Assembly: GCA_021852245.1 (NCBI GenBank)
Contig: JAJZNY010000104.1
Span: 1-9,549, forward strand
DNA: 9,549 nt
Direction of reading: 5' to 3'
Source: Planctomycetota bacterium
GTDB lineage: Bacteria; Planctomycetota; Phycisphaerae; WQYP01
A program made the translations under genes and the position numbers. How positions within the stretch are numbered: the stretch's first letter is position 1; each line of letters opens with the position of its first letter. Shown in pieces: positions 1 to 5,877 of the stretch. The notes under the pieces were generated by a model. It saw only the letters and a list, made by a program, of their open reading frames with translations. It was not told the DNA's origin and ran no database searches.

Positions 1-235
1 TTTTAATCGCCTCGATGGTGGGTTGGACGAACGCCTCATTGACGGCAATTTCCAGACGAACTTTGCGAATCAGATTGACCTGCATCGCCTGGCCGCGAAA
101 GTATTCGGTATGCCCCTTCTGCCGGCCATAGCCCTGCACGTCGCTGACGGTAAGGCGGAATACCTCGACACTGCTCAGAGCCTGCTTGACGGCCTCGAGC
201 CGGAACGGCTGAATAATGGCGACAATCAACTTCAT
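1..235 (-). CDS. glnK: P-II nitrogen regulatory protein, partial (3' end off the left edge)
   Basis: Only the first 78 residues lie in the window. They begin MKLIVAIIQPF and contain the P-II T-loop base GRQKGHTE at residues 37-44, then RKVRLEIAV from 57, which aligns without gaps to E. coli GlnB/GlnK. P-II proteins are trimeric cytoplasmic sensors of ATP/ADP and 2-oxoglutarate; GlnK-type members block AmtB by inserting the T-loop into the channel. The gene follows amtB on the same strand after 90 bases, so GlnK is the likelier subtype. The start at 235 has a GGAGA site (242-246) six bases upstream; the in-frame ATG at 241 would abut that site. Odd point: the residue equivalent to Tyr51, which GlnD uridylylates, is Met51 (codon at 83-85), and position 46 is Phe. 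The B-loop and C-loop are outside the window. The family call is near certain; the glnK versus glnB name is inferred from context. Confidence 0.95.
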   Translation of the reverse strand, partial: MKLIVAIIQPFRLEAVKQALSSVEVFRLTVSDVQGYGRQKGHTEYFRGQAMQVNLIRKVRLEIAVNEAFVQPTIEAIK

Positions 236-276
236 GGACATTCTCCATTCTTATCCGGGGCGACAAATGGACGGCC

Positions 277-315
277 CGGAAAATACTAAATTTCGGCCGA
301 CAACCGTCGCGGCCG
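277..315 (-). terminator. Possible terminator or attenuator hairpin between amtB and glnK
   Basis: Reading the minus strand, the stem CGGCCG / CGGCCG (310-315 with 294-299, 10-base loop) starts about ten bases after the amtB stop and is followed by an AT-rich tract, AAATTTAGTATTTTCC (293 down to 278). An alternative fold is five pairs plus GAC/GTC with a GGTT loop. The tail is not a clean T-run, so this may reduce transcription into glnK, or mark an RNA processing site, rather than fully terminate. Confidence 0.3.
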
Positions 316-325
316 ATAAACCCGA

Positions 326-1747
326 TCAGGAATTGGCGGGCACCACGATCGATGTTTCCGGCAGCGCTCCGATATCCCACGCCGCTTCGCCATGGATGCC
401 CAGATCCAATCCTTCCACCTCCACCACCTCCGGTACGCGGAGTCCGATGGTGGCTTTGACGATCCAACCGACGATTAATGTACCAACGGCAACAAACACC
501 ACGGTGCTCACCGCCGCCAGAAGCTGAATGAGAAACTGATGCACATCTCCCTGCAGCAGTCCGCGCACGCCGTTCACGGCGGCAACTGCGAAGAGCCCGG
601 TCAGCAACATGCCGAGAAAGCCGCCGACACCGTGTACGCCGAAGGCATCGAGCGAGTCATCATAGCCGAGGCGGGCTTTAATCTGCACGGCGAGATAACA
701 GACGGCGCCGGCGAGGATGCCGATGATGGGGGATGCCCAGATGGCGACAAAGCCGCAGGCGGGGGTAATGGCCACCAGCCCGGCGACAATACCCGATGCG
801 AGTCCGAGGGTGCTCATGCGGCGGTGGTGAATGTATTCCGCCATGTTCCATGCGAACCCGGACGCTGCCGCCGCGACCGTGGTATTCAGAAACGCGATAC
901 CCGCAAGTCCGTCAGCCGCCCCCGCGGAGCCAGCATTGAAACCGTACCAGCCGAACCAGAGAATTCCAGCGCCCAGCAAAGTCAGGGCAAGGGAGCTTGG
1001 CTGCAGCACCTGATTGGGATACCCATTTCTGCGACCGATCAGCAGTGAAAGCATCAGGCCGCCGACACCGGAGGCAATTTCGACAACCGTCCCCCCGGCA
1101 AAATCGGCCACATGCAGTTGGTCCAGCCATCCTCCACCCCACACCCAGTGTACCAGCGGGTCATAGACGAAGGTGGTCCAGAGGAGGACGAATAGCAGGA
1201 AGGAGCTGAATTTCATTCGCTCCACGATGGAACCGGCAATGACCGCCGGGGTAATCATCGCAAACATGGCTTGAAACATGCAGAAGACGGTTTCAGGGAT
1301 ATAGTGTCCGCTTTGTGCGACGGCGTGATGCGGGCCGATACCGATGAGCAGGATATCCGCGGGGTTCCAGCCGATGATGCCTCCATGGTCGGTGCCGAAA
1401 CCGAGCATATAACCAAATAAAATCCACTGCAGAACAATCACCACCAGTGCGGTGTAGGAATGCATCATGGTGGCCAGAACATTTTTCTTACGCACCATGC
1501 CGGCGTAAAAAAGGGCCAGACCGGGAATCATGAACATGACCAGCGCGGTGGAGGCCATCATCCATGCCGTGCTGCCGGTATCGATTTTTACGGCGGGTGC
1601 TTTCAGATGCGGGGGCAGGGGTGAAGCGGCTCGGCATATGCCACCGCTGAAAACGGCCATGCCGAGTATCAGCATCATGAAGGGGATTGCCAAGCGCCGC
1701 CGGAGCGCAAGTTGAAAATCGAGCCTGTGCGATGGCTGTGTGTTCAT
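326..1747 (-). CDS. amtB: Ammonium transporter, AmtB/Mep type, with Glu at the first twin-His position
   Basis: This 473-residue inner-membrane channel moves ammonium into the cell. The N-terminus is a signal peptide (RRR at 16-18, hydrophobic 19-36, likely cut near CRA-A at 40/41), followed by about 11 membrane helices. Family residues, with E. coli AmtB equivalents, are F162 (F107), W203 (W148), D215 (D160, in DFAGGTVV), F270 (F215), S274 (S219, in GFNAGSAG) and H372 (H318, in FGVHGVGG). The C-terminal P-II contact motif GLRVPE...EGLD is at 435-448. The first pore histidine (H168) is replaced by Glu223 (codon GAA, 1079-1081). The ATG at 1747 sits ten bases from a GGAGG (1758-1762); the in-frame ATG at 1756 is almost on top of that site, and the ORF stays open to 1873. 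It precedes glnK, an order also known in actinobacteria, whereas proteobacteria usually have glnK first. Confidence 0.97.
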   Translation of the reverse strand: MNTQPSHRLDFQLALRRRLAIPFMMLILGMAVFSGGICRAASPLPPHLKAPAVKIDTGSTAWMMASTALVMFMIPGLALFYAGMVRKKNVLATMMHSYTALVVIVLQWILFGYMLGFGTDHGGIIGWNPADILLIGIGPHHAVAQSGHYIPETVFCMFQAMFAMITPAVIAGSIVERMKFSSFLLFVLLWTTFVYDPLVHWVWGGGWLDQLHVADFAGGTVVEIASGVGGLMLSLLIGRRNGYPNQVLQPSSLALTLLGAGILWFGWYGFNAGSAGAADGLAGIAFLNTTVAAAASGFAWNMAEYIHHRRMSTLGLASGIVAGLVAITPACGFVAIWASPIIGILAGAVCYLAVQIKARLGYDDSLDAFGVHGVGGFLGMLLTGLFAVAAVNGVRGLLQGDVHQFLIQLLAAVSTVVFVAVGTLIVGWIVKATIGLRVPEVVEVEGLDLGIHGEAAWDIGALPETSIVVPANS

Positions 1748-1770
1748 GTACCGCATTCCTCCGCCGCTTG

Positions 1771-1871
1771 ATTGCCGCCTGCTGCCTGCACCACCAGGCA
1801 CGCACCCCGATACATTGCCGCTTTTAGTCGCTCTTGCGCGTAATAGCGGCAATGAAATCGGGAGAATTATC
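1771..1871 (-). promoter_or_regulatory. amtB leader/promoter region with three copies of an ATTGCCGC octamer
   Basis: The octamer ATTGCCGC occurs at 1771-1778 and 1814-1821, and inverted (GCGGCAAT) at 1846-1853. The last two extend to a perfect 10-base inverted repeat, CATTGCCGCT (1813-1822) and AGCGGCAATG (1845-1854), with 22 bases between them and 32 between centres, about three helical turns. A further small hairpin, TGCCTG / CAGGCA, spans 1783-1800. On the minus strand a weak promoter is possible: GATAAT at 1871-1866 with TTGCTT 17 bases upstream. If that is right, the inverted repeat lies at the start of the amtB mRNA; otherwise it may be a protein-binding site. No sigma-54 promoter or standard NtrC site was found. 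Confidence 0.35.
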
Positions 1872-2113
1872 AAGAGTTAGGCATGGAAAAGCAAATATGA
1901 ACATAATTCGGGCGCATCAACCCCAAGACGCCTGAAAATGGCGATCAGCCGTTGAGAGAGCGCCGCAAAAAGTGGCGTTGTAGTCGCGGGTTGCCTAATG
2001 ATGCTTCACTTGCGGCGCAAAATGACGCTGCATTGGCTTTAAATATGAAACCAACCGCGAGCTTATGCGTTTGAAGAGAAGAGCACGCTCGTCGGGGGCG
2101 GACGTCGGCTACG

Positions 2114-2141
2114 ATGACATTTGTCGCAGACGGGATATACT
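2114..2141 (+). promoter_or_regulatory. Predicted housekeeping promoter for the 607-residue protein gene
   Basis: ATGACA (2114-2119, five of six matches to TTGACA) and TATACT (2136-2141, five of six to TATAAT) are separated by 16 bases. Transcription would start near 2148 and give a leader of about 87 bases. That leader contains a hairpin at 2161-2182: CCCACTC pairs with GAGTGGG, while the adjoining CCACTC (2167-2172) can compete for the same GAGTGG. Confidence 0.5.
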
Positions 2142-2234
2142 CCAATGCTCGTGGCAGTATCCCACTCCACTCAACGAGTGGGCGCGGTCGGTTGAAATCG
2201 GCCGGGGCGACGCATTGGCAGGAGTCAAACATAG

Positions 2235-4058
2235 ATGAAGCACGGCAAAGAAAATCGGTTTTTGAAATTGATGTCGGTTGTCGCGGGCACGTCGCTGCTC
2301 GCGATGGCGGCATCTAACGGCGCAGCGATCGCGACTCCTCCGATGATCCAATACGTTCCCAAAAACGCCATTATGTACATCGGCATGGCCGGTACTCCGC
2401 ACCAGTGGCCGGGATATGAGGGTTCAAATTTACAGATGCTCATAAGCCAGAGCCCCCGGCTGCAGAAATTGCTCAAAAATTCCCATTCGGCATCGCCCGC
2501 CGGTGAATCGTCTTCCAAGTCGATGGGGGAGGTGTTCAGCCATCCTCTCGCCATTTACCTCACGAATATTAAGGGGGGCACCCAAGGTGGGCAGCCGGAC
2601 GGCAATCTCGGTATTGTCATTCAGGCGGGTAAAGATTGGAAAGCCGTGCTCAAAAACATCAGTGATTCCCCGCTTGCAGCCGGGGAAAAGCGCGGGCATG
2701 TCGGCGGCATCGTGTACGATATTTTGCAGCCGACGCCGACGGAAATGCGTCTGCTGCGCAATCCGGGGCAGCCCGGGGCAACTTTCGCTGCCAACACGCA
2801 TTTCCAGGCCCTGACGGCGCAACTCGGGCCGATGTCTGCGGATGCGTGGTACGTCAACATTCGGAAACTCAGCACTCAGTTAATGAATGGCCATTATGGA
2901 CAGGCGACGGCGCAGATGCTGCCGCTGATTCAGAAGGTCTATAAGGGTTCAGGCCTGGGCGACTACACGGCTATGGTTGGGGGTGGAGGGTTCCAGGGGA
3001 AGAACTACGTCTACCACATGAAGGCCGCGATGGCTAAAAGTGAAAAAAATGATACCGCCGGGCTCAAGCGTATGCTGGCACTGGTGCCTGAAAATGCGGC
3101 CAGCGTGGCGACCTACCACTTCGATCTGGCGGCGATGTACAGAACCATTGAGAACATCGGCAAACAGGCGGGCTTTGCTGCTCGCATCAAGCAGGGACTC
3201 ACCCAGGCCGGCACGCTCGCGGGCATCAGCCTGCGTCGCGATATCATCGATGCTTCAGGGGCCCGATGGGTTACATTCACCGTGCCTGATAAGGCGGGAA
3301 TGTACTCGACAGTTACGGAAAGTATCCTCAGACATCCGGGAAAGTTTTCCAATGCCCTGCAATCGATTGCACCGCTGGCTCTGATGGCGATTAACGGTGC
3401 CCGCCAGCAGCGAAATCCCAACGCCACACCCATTACTCTTAAGGCGAAGACGGTCGGCACCGACACGATCTACACCATTCATGGTGCGGGCATCTCATGG
3501 TGCATCAGCGGCAAGCGATTGATTGTGGCGGAATCCGTTTCATCGATCAAGCAGACGCTCCAGAACCAATCGCAAAAAAATATCATGGACAATCCCTCAT
3601 TTGCCGCCGCTTACCGAGCCATGGCTGCGGATCACGGCCTGAGGGACGTATCGTGGATCGATTCTCCCAAACTCCTGCCGCAATCGTATCTCTGGCTGCT
3701 TAAGGCGATTCAGAGAGTTGATGGTGCACGCCCCGCACTCGCCCGGTATATTCGTCCCAGCGACATGCCGAAACTGAGTCTGCTGCAGCGATATCAGCGA
3801 TTCTCTCAGAGCGCCCAGTGGTATACCCCGCACAGTTGGGAATTGGCCATTCACTCATCCTTGCCGGTGGGTGAAGCGCTTACGCCGCAGTCCGCGAGTT
3901 TCATGACGGATATTTCCAATCCCCTGGTCGGCAAAATCATCGCCAATTTGGCAGTGGTAGGCGTCGTCAAACGTGCCCAGCAGGTTGAGGCGCAGCAACC
4001 GGGGCAGGCGGGTCAGGCACAGGGTACCCCGCCACCGGCCCAGCCTGCAGGGAACTGA
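2235..4058 (+). CDS. Secreted/periplasmic protein of unknown function, 607 residues
   Basis: I do not recognise a characterised family. The start has GGAG at 2221-2224, ten bases upstream. Residues 1-33 form a signal peptide (Lys/Arg-rich start, hydrophobic LMSVVAGTSLLAMAA, likely cut after AIA at 33), so export is expected. Just after it, YVPKNAIMYIGMAGT (40-54) resembles the opening of large secreted proteins of unknown function that I recall from planctomycetes, with a loose likeness to DUF3352. The rest reads as a mixed alpha/beta globular protein without cysteine clusters or an enzyme motif I can name. The last ~23 residues are rich in Gln, Pro, Gly and Ala (EAQQPGQAGQAQGTPPPAQ), probably disordered. 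A short hydrophobic stretch, IIANLAVVGVV, lies just before the tail. The gene converges on the YkgJ-like gene with only three bases between stop codons. It is certainly coding; function is unknown. Confidence 0.9.
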   Translation: MKHGKENRFLKLMSVVAGTSLLAMAASNGAAIATPPMIQYVPKNAIMYIGMAGTPHQWPGYEGSNLQMLISQSPRLQKLLKNSHSASPAGESSSKSMGEVFSHPLAIYLTNIKGGTQGGQPDGNLGIVIQAGKDWKAVLKNISDSPLAAGEKRGHVGGIVYDILQPTPTEMRLLRNPGQPGATFAANTHFQALTAQLGPMSADAWYVNIRKLSTQLMNGHYGQATAQMLPLIQKVYKGSGLGDYTAMVGGGGFQGKNYVYHMKAAMAKSEKNDTAGLKRMLALVPENAASVATYHFDLAAMYRTIENIGKQAGFAARIKQGLTQAGTLAGISLRRDIIDASGARWVTFTVPDKAGMYSTVTESILRHPGKFSNALQSIAPLALMAINGARQQRNPNATPITLKAKTVGTDTIYTIHGAGISWCISGKRLIVAESVSSIKQTLQNQSQKNIMDNPSFAAAYRAMAADHGLRDVSWIDSPKLLPQSYLWLLKAIQRVDGARPALARYIRPSDMPKLSLLQRYQRFSQSAQWYTPHSWELAIHSSLPVGEALTPQSASFMTDISNPLVGKIIANLAVVGVVKRAQQVEAQQPGQAGQAQGTPPPAQPAGN

Positions 4059-4061
4059 TTT

Positions 4062-4526
4062 CTACGGCGATTCGGGGTCGTTGGCGCATCGTTCAATATG
4101 CGCCGCGTCATACAGCGGTCCCGTTGCCGCCTGCATGCCGGGACATCGCCTCGCGGCATTATTCCAATGCTGCTCGCTTTCTATGTTCTGCTTCCAGAAT
4201 GGCCAGGTGCGGCACTGTGTGGGACGTACCGGATAAATGCTGCATAGGGCCTTGCCCCCGCTGCGCTGCAAAAATATGCAGTCGTAATTTGCCTGCTCGG
4301 TAAGGCTGATGCCGCCGGGCAGTTGCCGCAGGTAGCGCCGGGCAAAGTCTTCCACGGCCAGGCCGAGAAATTCTGATATTGCGAGGATATCGCGATCGGA
4401 TACCCATACATAGCCGGGCCCGCCGGAGCAGCAGTTGCCACATTGCGTGCAACTGAAGTGCAGCCCCTTTTCATACCAGGGGGGCTGAGGCTCTTTGAAA
4501 ATTCGCAGGCGATGTCTTTTCGGCAT
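4062..4526 (-). CDS. YkgJ-family cysteine cluster protein (UPF0153, CxxCxxCC)
   Basis: The 154-residue cytoplasmic protein carries the family's signature CTQCGNCC at residues 26-33, then NYDCIF, ALCSIYPVRPTQCRTWPFW and RRCPGM, giving the eight conserved cysteines expected to bind zinc or an iron-sulphur cluster. The YPVRPTQCR block is the second hallmark of the family (PF03692). The biochemical role of YkgJ proteins is not established, so none is assigned. I chose the ATG at 4526. A GTG at 4535 would add three residues (MTD), and neither start has a clear ribosome site. The gene ends three bases from the stop of the convergent 607-residue gene and lies downstream of the broken DUF4236-TM2 gene on the same strand. 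The family call is firm. Confidence 0.93.
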   Translation of the reverse strand: MPKRHRLRIFKEPQPPWYEKGLHFSCTQCGNCCSGGPGYVWVSDRDILAISEFLGLAVEDFARRYLRQLPGGISLTEQANYDCIFLQRSGGKALCSIYPVRPTQCRTWPFWKQNIESEQHWNNAARRCPGMQAATGPLYDAAHIERCANDPESP

Positions 4527-4611
4527 ATCGGTCACGCTTAGTAGTGTAATGCAGGACTCTGCAGGGGAAAAATGACGGTGCCGCGAGACGCTACCATTGG
4601 ATTCGATCGCC

Positions 4612-5059
4612 TCACCTATCGGTGTAACTGCCGAAAAGAATGAAAACTGTATCGGAGAGCCACCACGGGATCGTGATGATCAGGCCGTAAACGGACAGAG
4701 AAAGCAGCAGCATGAAGATGCTGCGGATGTAATTGCCGGCGTAGAAATGGTGAAAGCCGAGAAGTCCAAAAATCACGCAAATCAACAGGGCGATAAGAAT
4801 ATTGCGGGAAGAGCGATGACGGACAAGTTCACGCTGAGCCTGCGCAAAATGGTGCCCGGAATGTAGACCCGAATGATAACCCGTGTGAGAGGTGTAAAAA
4901 AACCGTACCCGGTAAGCCTACCGTGCGGCGTATGCCCGTTCGCCCGATGGTGACATGGGCTCCGCGGAAGCCGGCCGACAGCGATGCCCCATGTTTTGAG
5001 AAATTGACGGTGAGACCGGGCGCGATGCGCACCCGCCTGAAAAATCTCACTTAACCCAT
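4612..5059 (-). pseudogene. Broken DUF4236-TM2 fusion gene (nonsense codon 3 and one-base frameshift)
   Basis: Two frames together give one protein of about 148 residues. The first, after GTG at 5050, reads RFFRRVRIAPGLTVNFSKHG, then GFRGAHVTIGRTG and RRTVGLPGT, a clear DUF4236 domain. The second resumes at TSHTGYHSG and contains a TM2 domain: ALLICVIFGLLGFHHFYAG, then a second hydrophobic segment, WWLSDTVFILFGSYTDR and a TGA at 4614-4612. The frame changes at a run of seven T (minus strand; A-run 4896-4902); six T would join them. The TM2 frame has no ATG, GTG or TTG before its first membrane helix, so it cannot stand alone. A good start, ATG at 5059 behind GGGGGTGAT, reads Met-Gly-TAA-Val-Arg-Phe, so codon 3 is a stop. 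This may be decay, assembly error, or recoding. The domain calls are confident; the pseudogene label is less so. Confidence 0.72.
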
Positions 5060-5221
5060 CGATCACCCCCGGCTGGAAAAGACACGCTTGCGTTCATGGT
5101 AACACCTGAATCGGCAAGCTCAAGACGCCGGGTTTTGTCATCAAATCAAATTCCAAATTTACTCCGGAACATTACGCGTCACCGATCTATCAACCTCTTT
5201 GCAACGGGCGGTTTTGTTAGG

Positions 5222-5250
5222 TTGGTATCCCGGTTGAGGCCGGTTAATAT
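5222..5250 (+). promoter_or_regulatory. Possible promoter for the 58-residue membrane protein gene
   Basis: TTGGTA (5222-5227) and TAATAT (5245-5250), each four of six matches to consensus, are separated by 17 bases. The predicted leader, from about 5257 to 5342, contains a 10-base-pair hairpin with one mismatch: GCTGAAACAT (5277-5286), TGAA loop, ATGTCTCAGC (5291-5300). The remainder of the 283-base divergent gap (5060-5342) shows no gene. Confidence 0.3.
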
Positions 5251-5342
5251 CAAGGCGCCTGATAAAAAGGGAGAGTGCTGAAACATTGAAATGTCTCAGC
5301 AGGGGACACATTGGGGCGACGCAATTTTTAGGGAGTTCACTT

Positions 5343-5519
5343 ATGGGGCTGATTGGGTGGATATTCTGGCTGATCGAAATTATCCTCATCCTCTACTGCC
5401 TGATTGATGTTATTTCCAAAAGTAAATCCACCGGGTGGAAGGTTCTCTGGGTGATCGTCATCTTTATTTTCCCGATTATTGGATCCATCCTGTACATACT
5501 CATTGGTAAAAATACCTGA
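5343..5519 (+). CDS. Small membrane protein, PLDc_N-like (58 residues)
   Basis: The protein starts MGLIGWIFWLIEI and has two membrane helices, about 2-22 and 33-54, joined by a short Lys/Ser loop. The pattern YCLIDV...GWKVLW...FIFPIIGSILYILIGK fits the PLDc_N domain (PF13396), found at the N-terminus of cardiolipin synthases and also as small free-standing proteins; no catalytic HKD motif is present, so this is not an enzyme by itself. The start at 5343 is set by AGGGAG (5330-5335), seven bases upstream. An upstream in-frame start at 5286 would add 19 polar residues that overlap a leader hairpin and is less likely. A paralogue of 62 residues follows 167 bases downstream. Cellular role unknown; the envelope is the expected location. 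Confidence 0.87.
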   Translation: MGLIGWIFWLIEIILILYCLIDVISKSKSTGWKVLWVIVIFIFPIIGSILYILIGKNT

Positions 5520-5543
5520 CCACGCGGTGCAACGGGGTAATGG

Positions 5544-5572
5544 CCGACATGCCGCCTGCCGGGCGCTACAAT
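5544..5572 (+). promoter_or_regulatory. Predicted promoter for the 62-residue membrane protein gene
   Basis: CCGACA (5544-5549, four of six) and TACAAT (5567-5572, five of six) lie exactly 17 bases apart. Transcription would begin near 5579 and leave a leader of about 108 bases holding the perfect 12-base palindrome TGGTCCGGACCA (5611-5622). This suggests the second PLDc_N-like gene can be expressed separately from the first. Confidence 0.4.
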
Positions 5573-5686
5573 GACCATGGCGGCCGATGATTGAGCCCGG
5601 TCCCCCGGCATGGTCCGGACCACCGGTGAAGCAGGCGGTCTTGCCCGGTAGCAGTCGCCGGATATCCGCCAAAGCGGGGTATCGCC

Positions 5687-5875
5687 ATGCATCTGATATT
5701 TCTACTCCCCATGATGTTGATCGGCCTGATCGGGTTGCTGATTCAAATCGCCTGCCTGATCAGCGTCGCTGTGAAGCCCAAAGATGCGGGATGGAAAGTG
5801 GTGTGGGCGCTGATCATCATATTTTTCCCATTTCTTGGATGCCTGATTTACATTCTGGTCGGACGGAAAATTTAA
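5687..5875 (+). CDS. Small membrane protein, PLDc_N-like (62 residues), paralogue of the preceding gene
   Basis: Two membrane helices (about 3-28 and 37-58) flank a short KPKDAG loop. The second half, AGWKVVWALIIIFFPFLG then CLIYILVGRKI, matches residue for residue the pattern of the 58-residue neighbour (GWKVLW, FPIIG, LYILIG), so the two are tandem paralogues that have diverged strongly in the first helix. As with the neighbour, this is a free-standing PLDc_N-like protein without phospholipase residues. The ATG at 5687 follows a GGGGT (5676-5680) by six bases; the later Met codons at 5711 and 5714 lack a ribosome site. The gene converges on the histidine phosphatase gene with a 52-base gap. 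Confidence 0.85.
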   Translation: MHLIFLLPMMLIGLIGLLIQIACLISVAVKPKDAGWKVVWALIIIFFPFLGCLIYILVGRKI

Positions 5876-5877
5876 TA

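Larger units (their letters stand above)
1748..2234. other. Divergent intergenic region between amtB and the 607-residue secreted protein gene
   Basis: This 487-base stretch contains no convincing gene. It holds the ribosome site and octamer-rich leader of amtB on the left and the promoter and leader of the rightward gene on the right. In the middle is a 9-base perfect inverted repeat, GCGCCGCAA (1960-1968) and TTGCGGCGC (2010-2018), 50 bases centre to centre. The right copy extends to the small palindrome TTGCGGCGCAA (2010-2020). The sequences after each copy, CGCAAAAAGTGGCGTTG from 1964 and CGCAAAATGACGCTG from 2016, also form an imperfect direct repeat. The ORFs that cross the region look like chance frames. 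Confidence 0.5.

Noticed and set aside
1875..1900. Sigma-54 promoter (GGCATGGAAAAGC) near amtB
   Set aside because: The GG and GC elements are one base too close and on the strand pointing away from amtB.
1960..2060. attC-like (integron) site, because of the inverted repeats and a GCCTAAT sequence
   Set aside because: No matching GTTRRRY/RYYYAAC core pair at correct spacing, no integrase and no cassette array in the window.
4550..4563. Small stem TGCAG / CTGCA before the YkgJ-like gene
   Set aside because: Only five base pairs, with no T-run on its downstream side; too weak to call a terminator.
4597..4866. Plus-strand 89-codon ORF
   Set aside because: It is the antisense shadow of the TM2 domain, whose minus-strand translation has the conserved GFHHFYAG motif; the plus product has no family features.
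4782..5066. Minus-strand 94-codon ORF starting at 5066
   Set aside because: It is the third frame across the DUF4236 region; the DUF4236 motifs are in the neighbouring frame (GTG at 5050), so this frame is spurious.
5286..5342. Upstream start (5286) for the 58-residue protein
   Set aside because: The extra 19 residues overlap a leader hairpin, lack a ribosome site, and the ATG at 5343 has a good one and begins the membrane domain.
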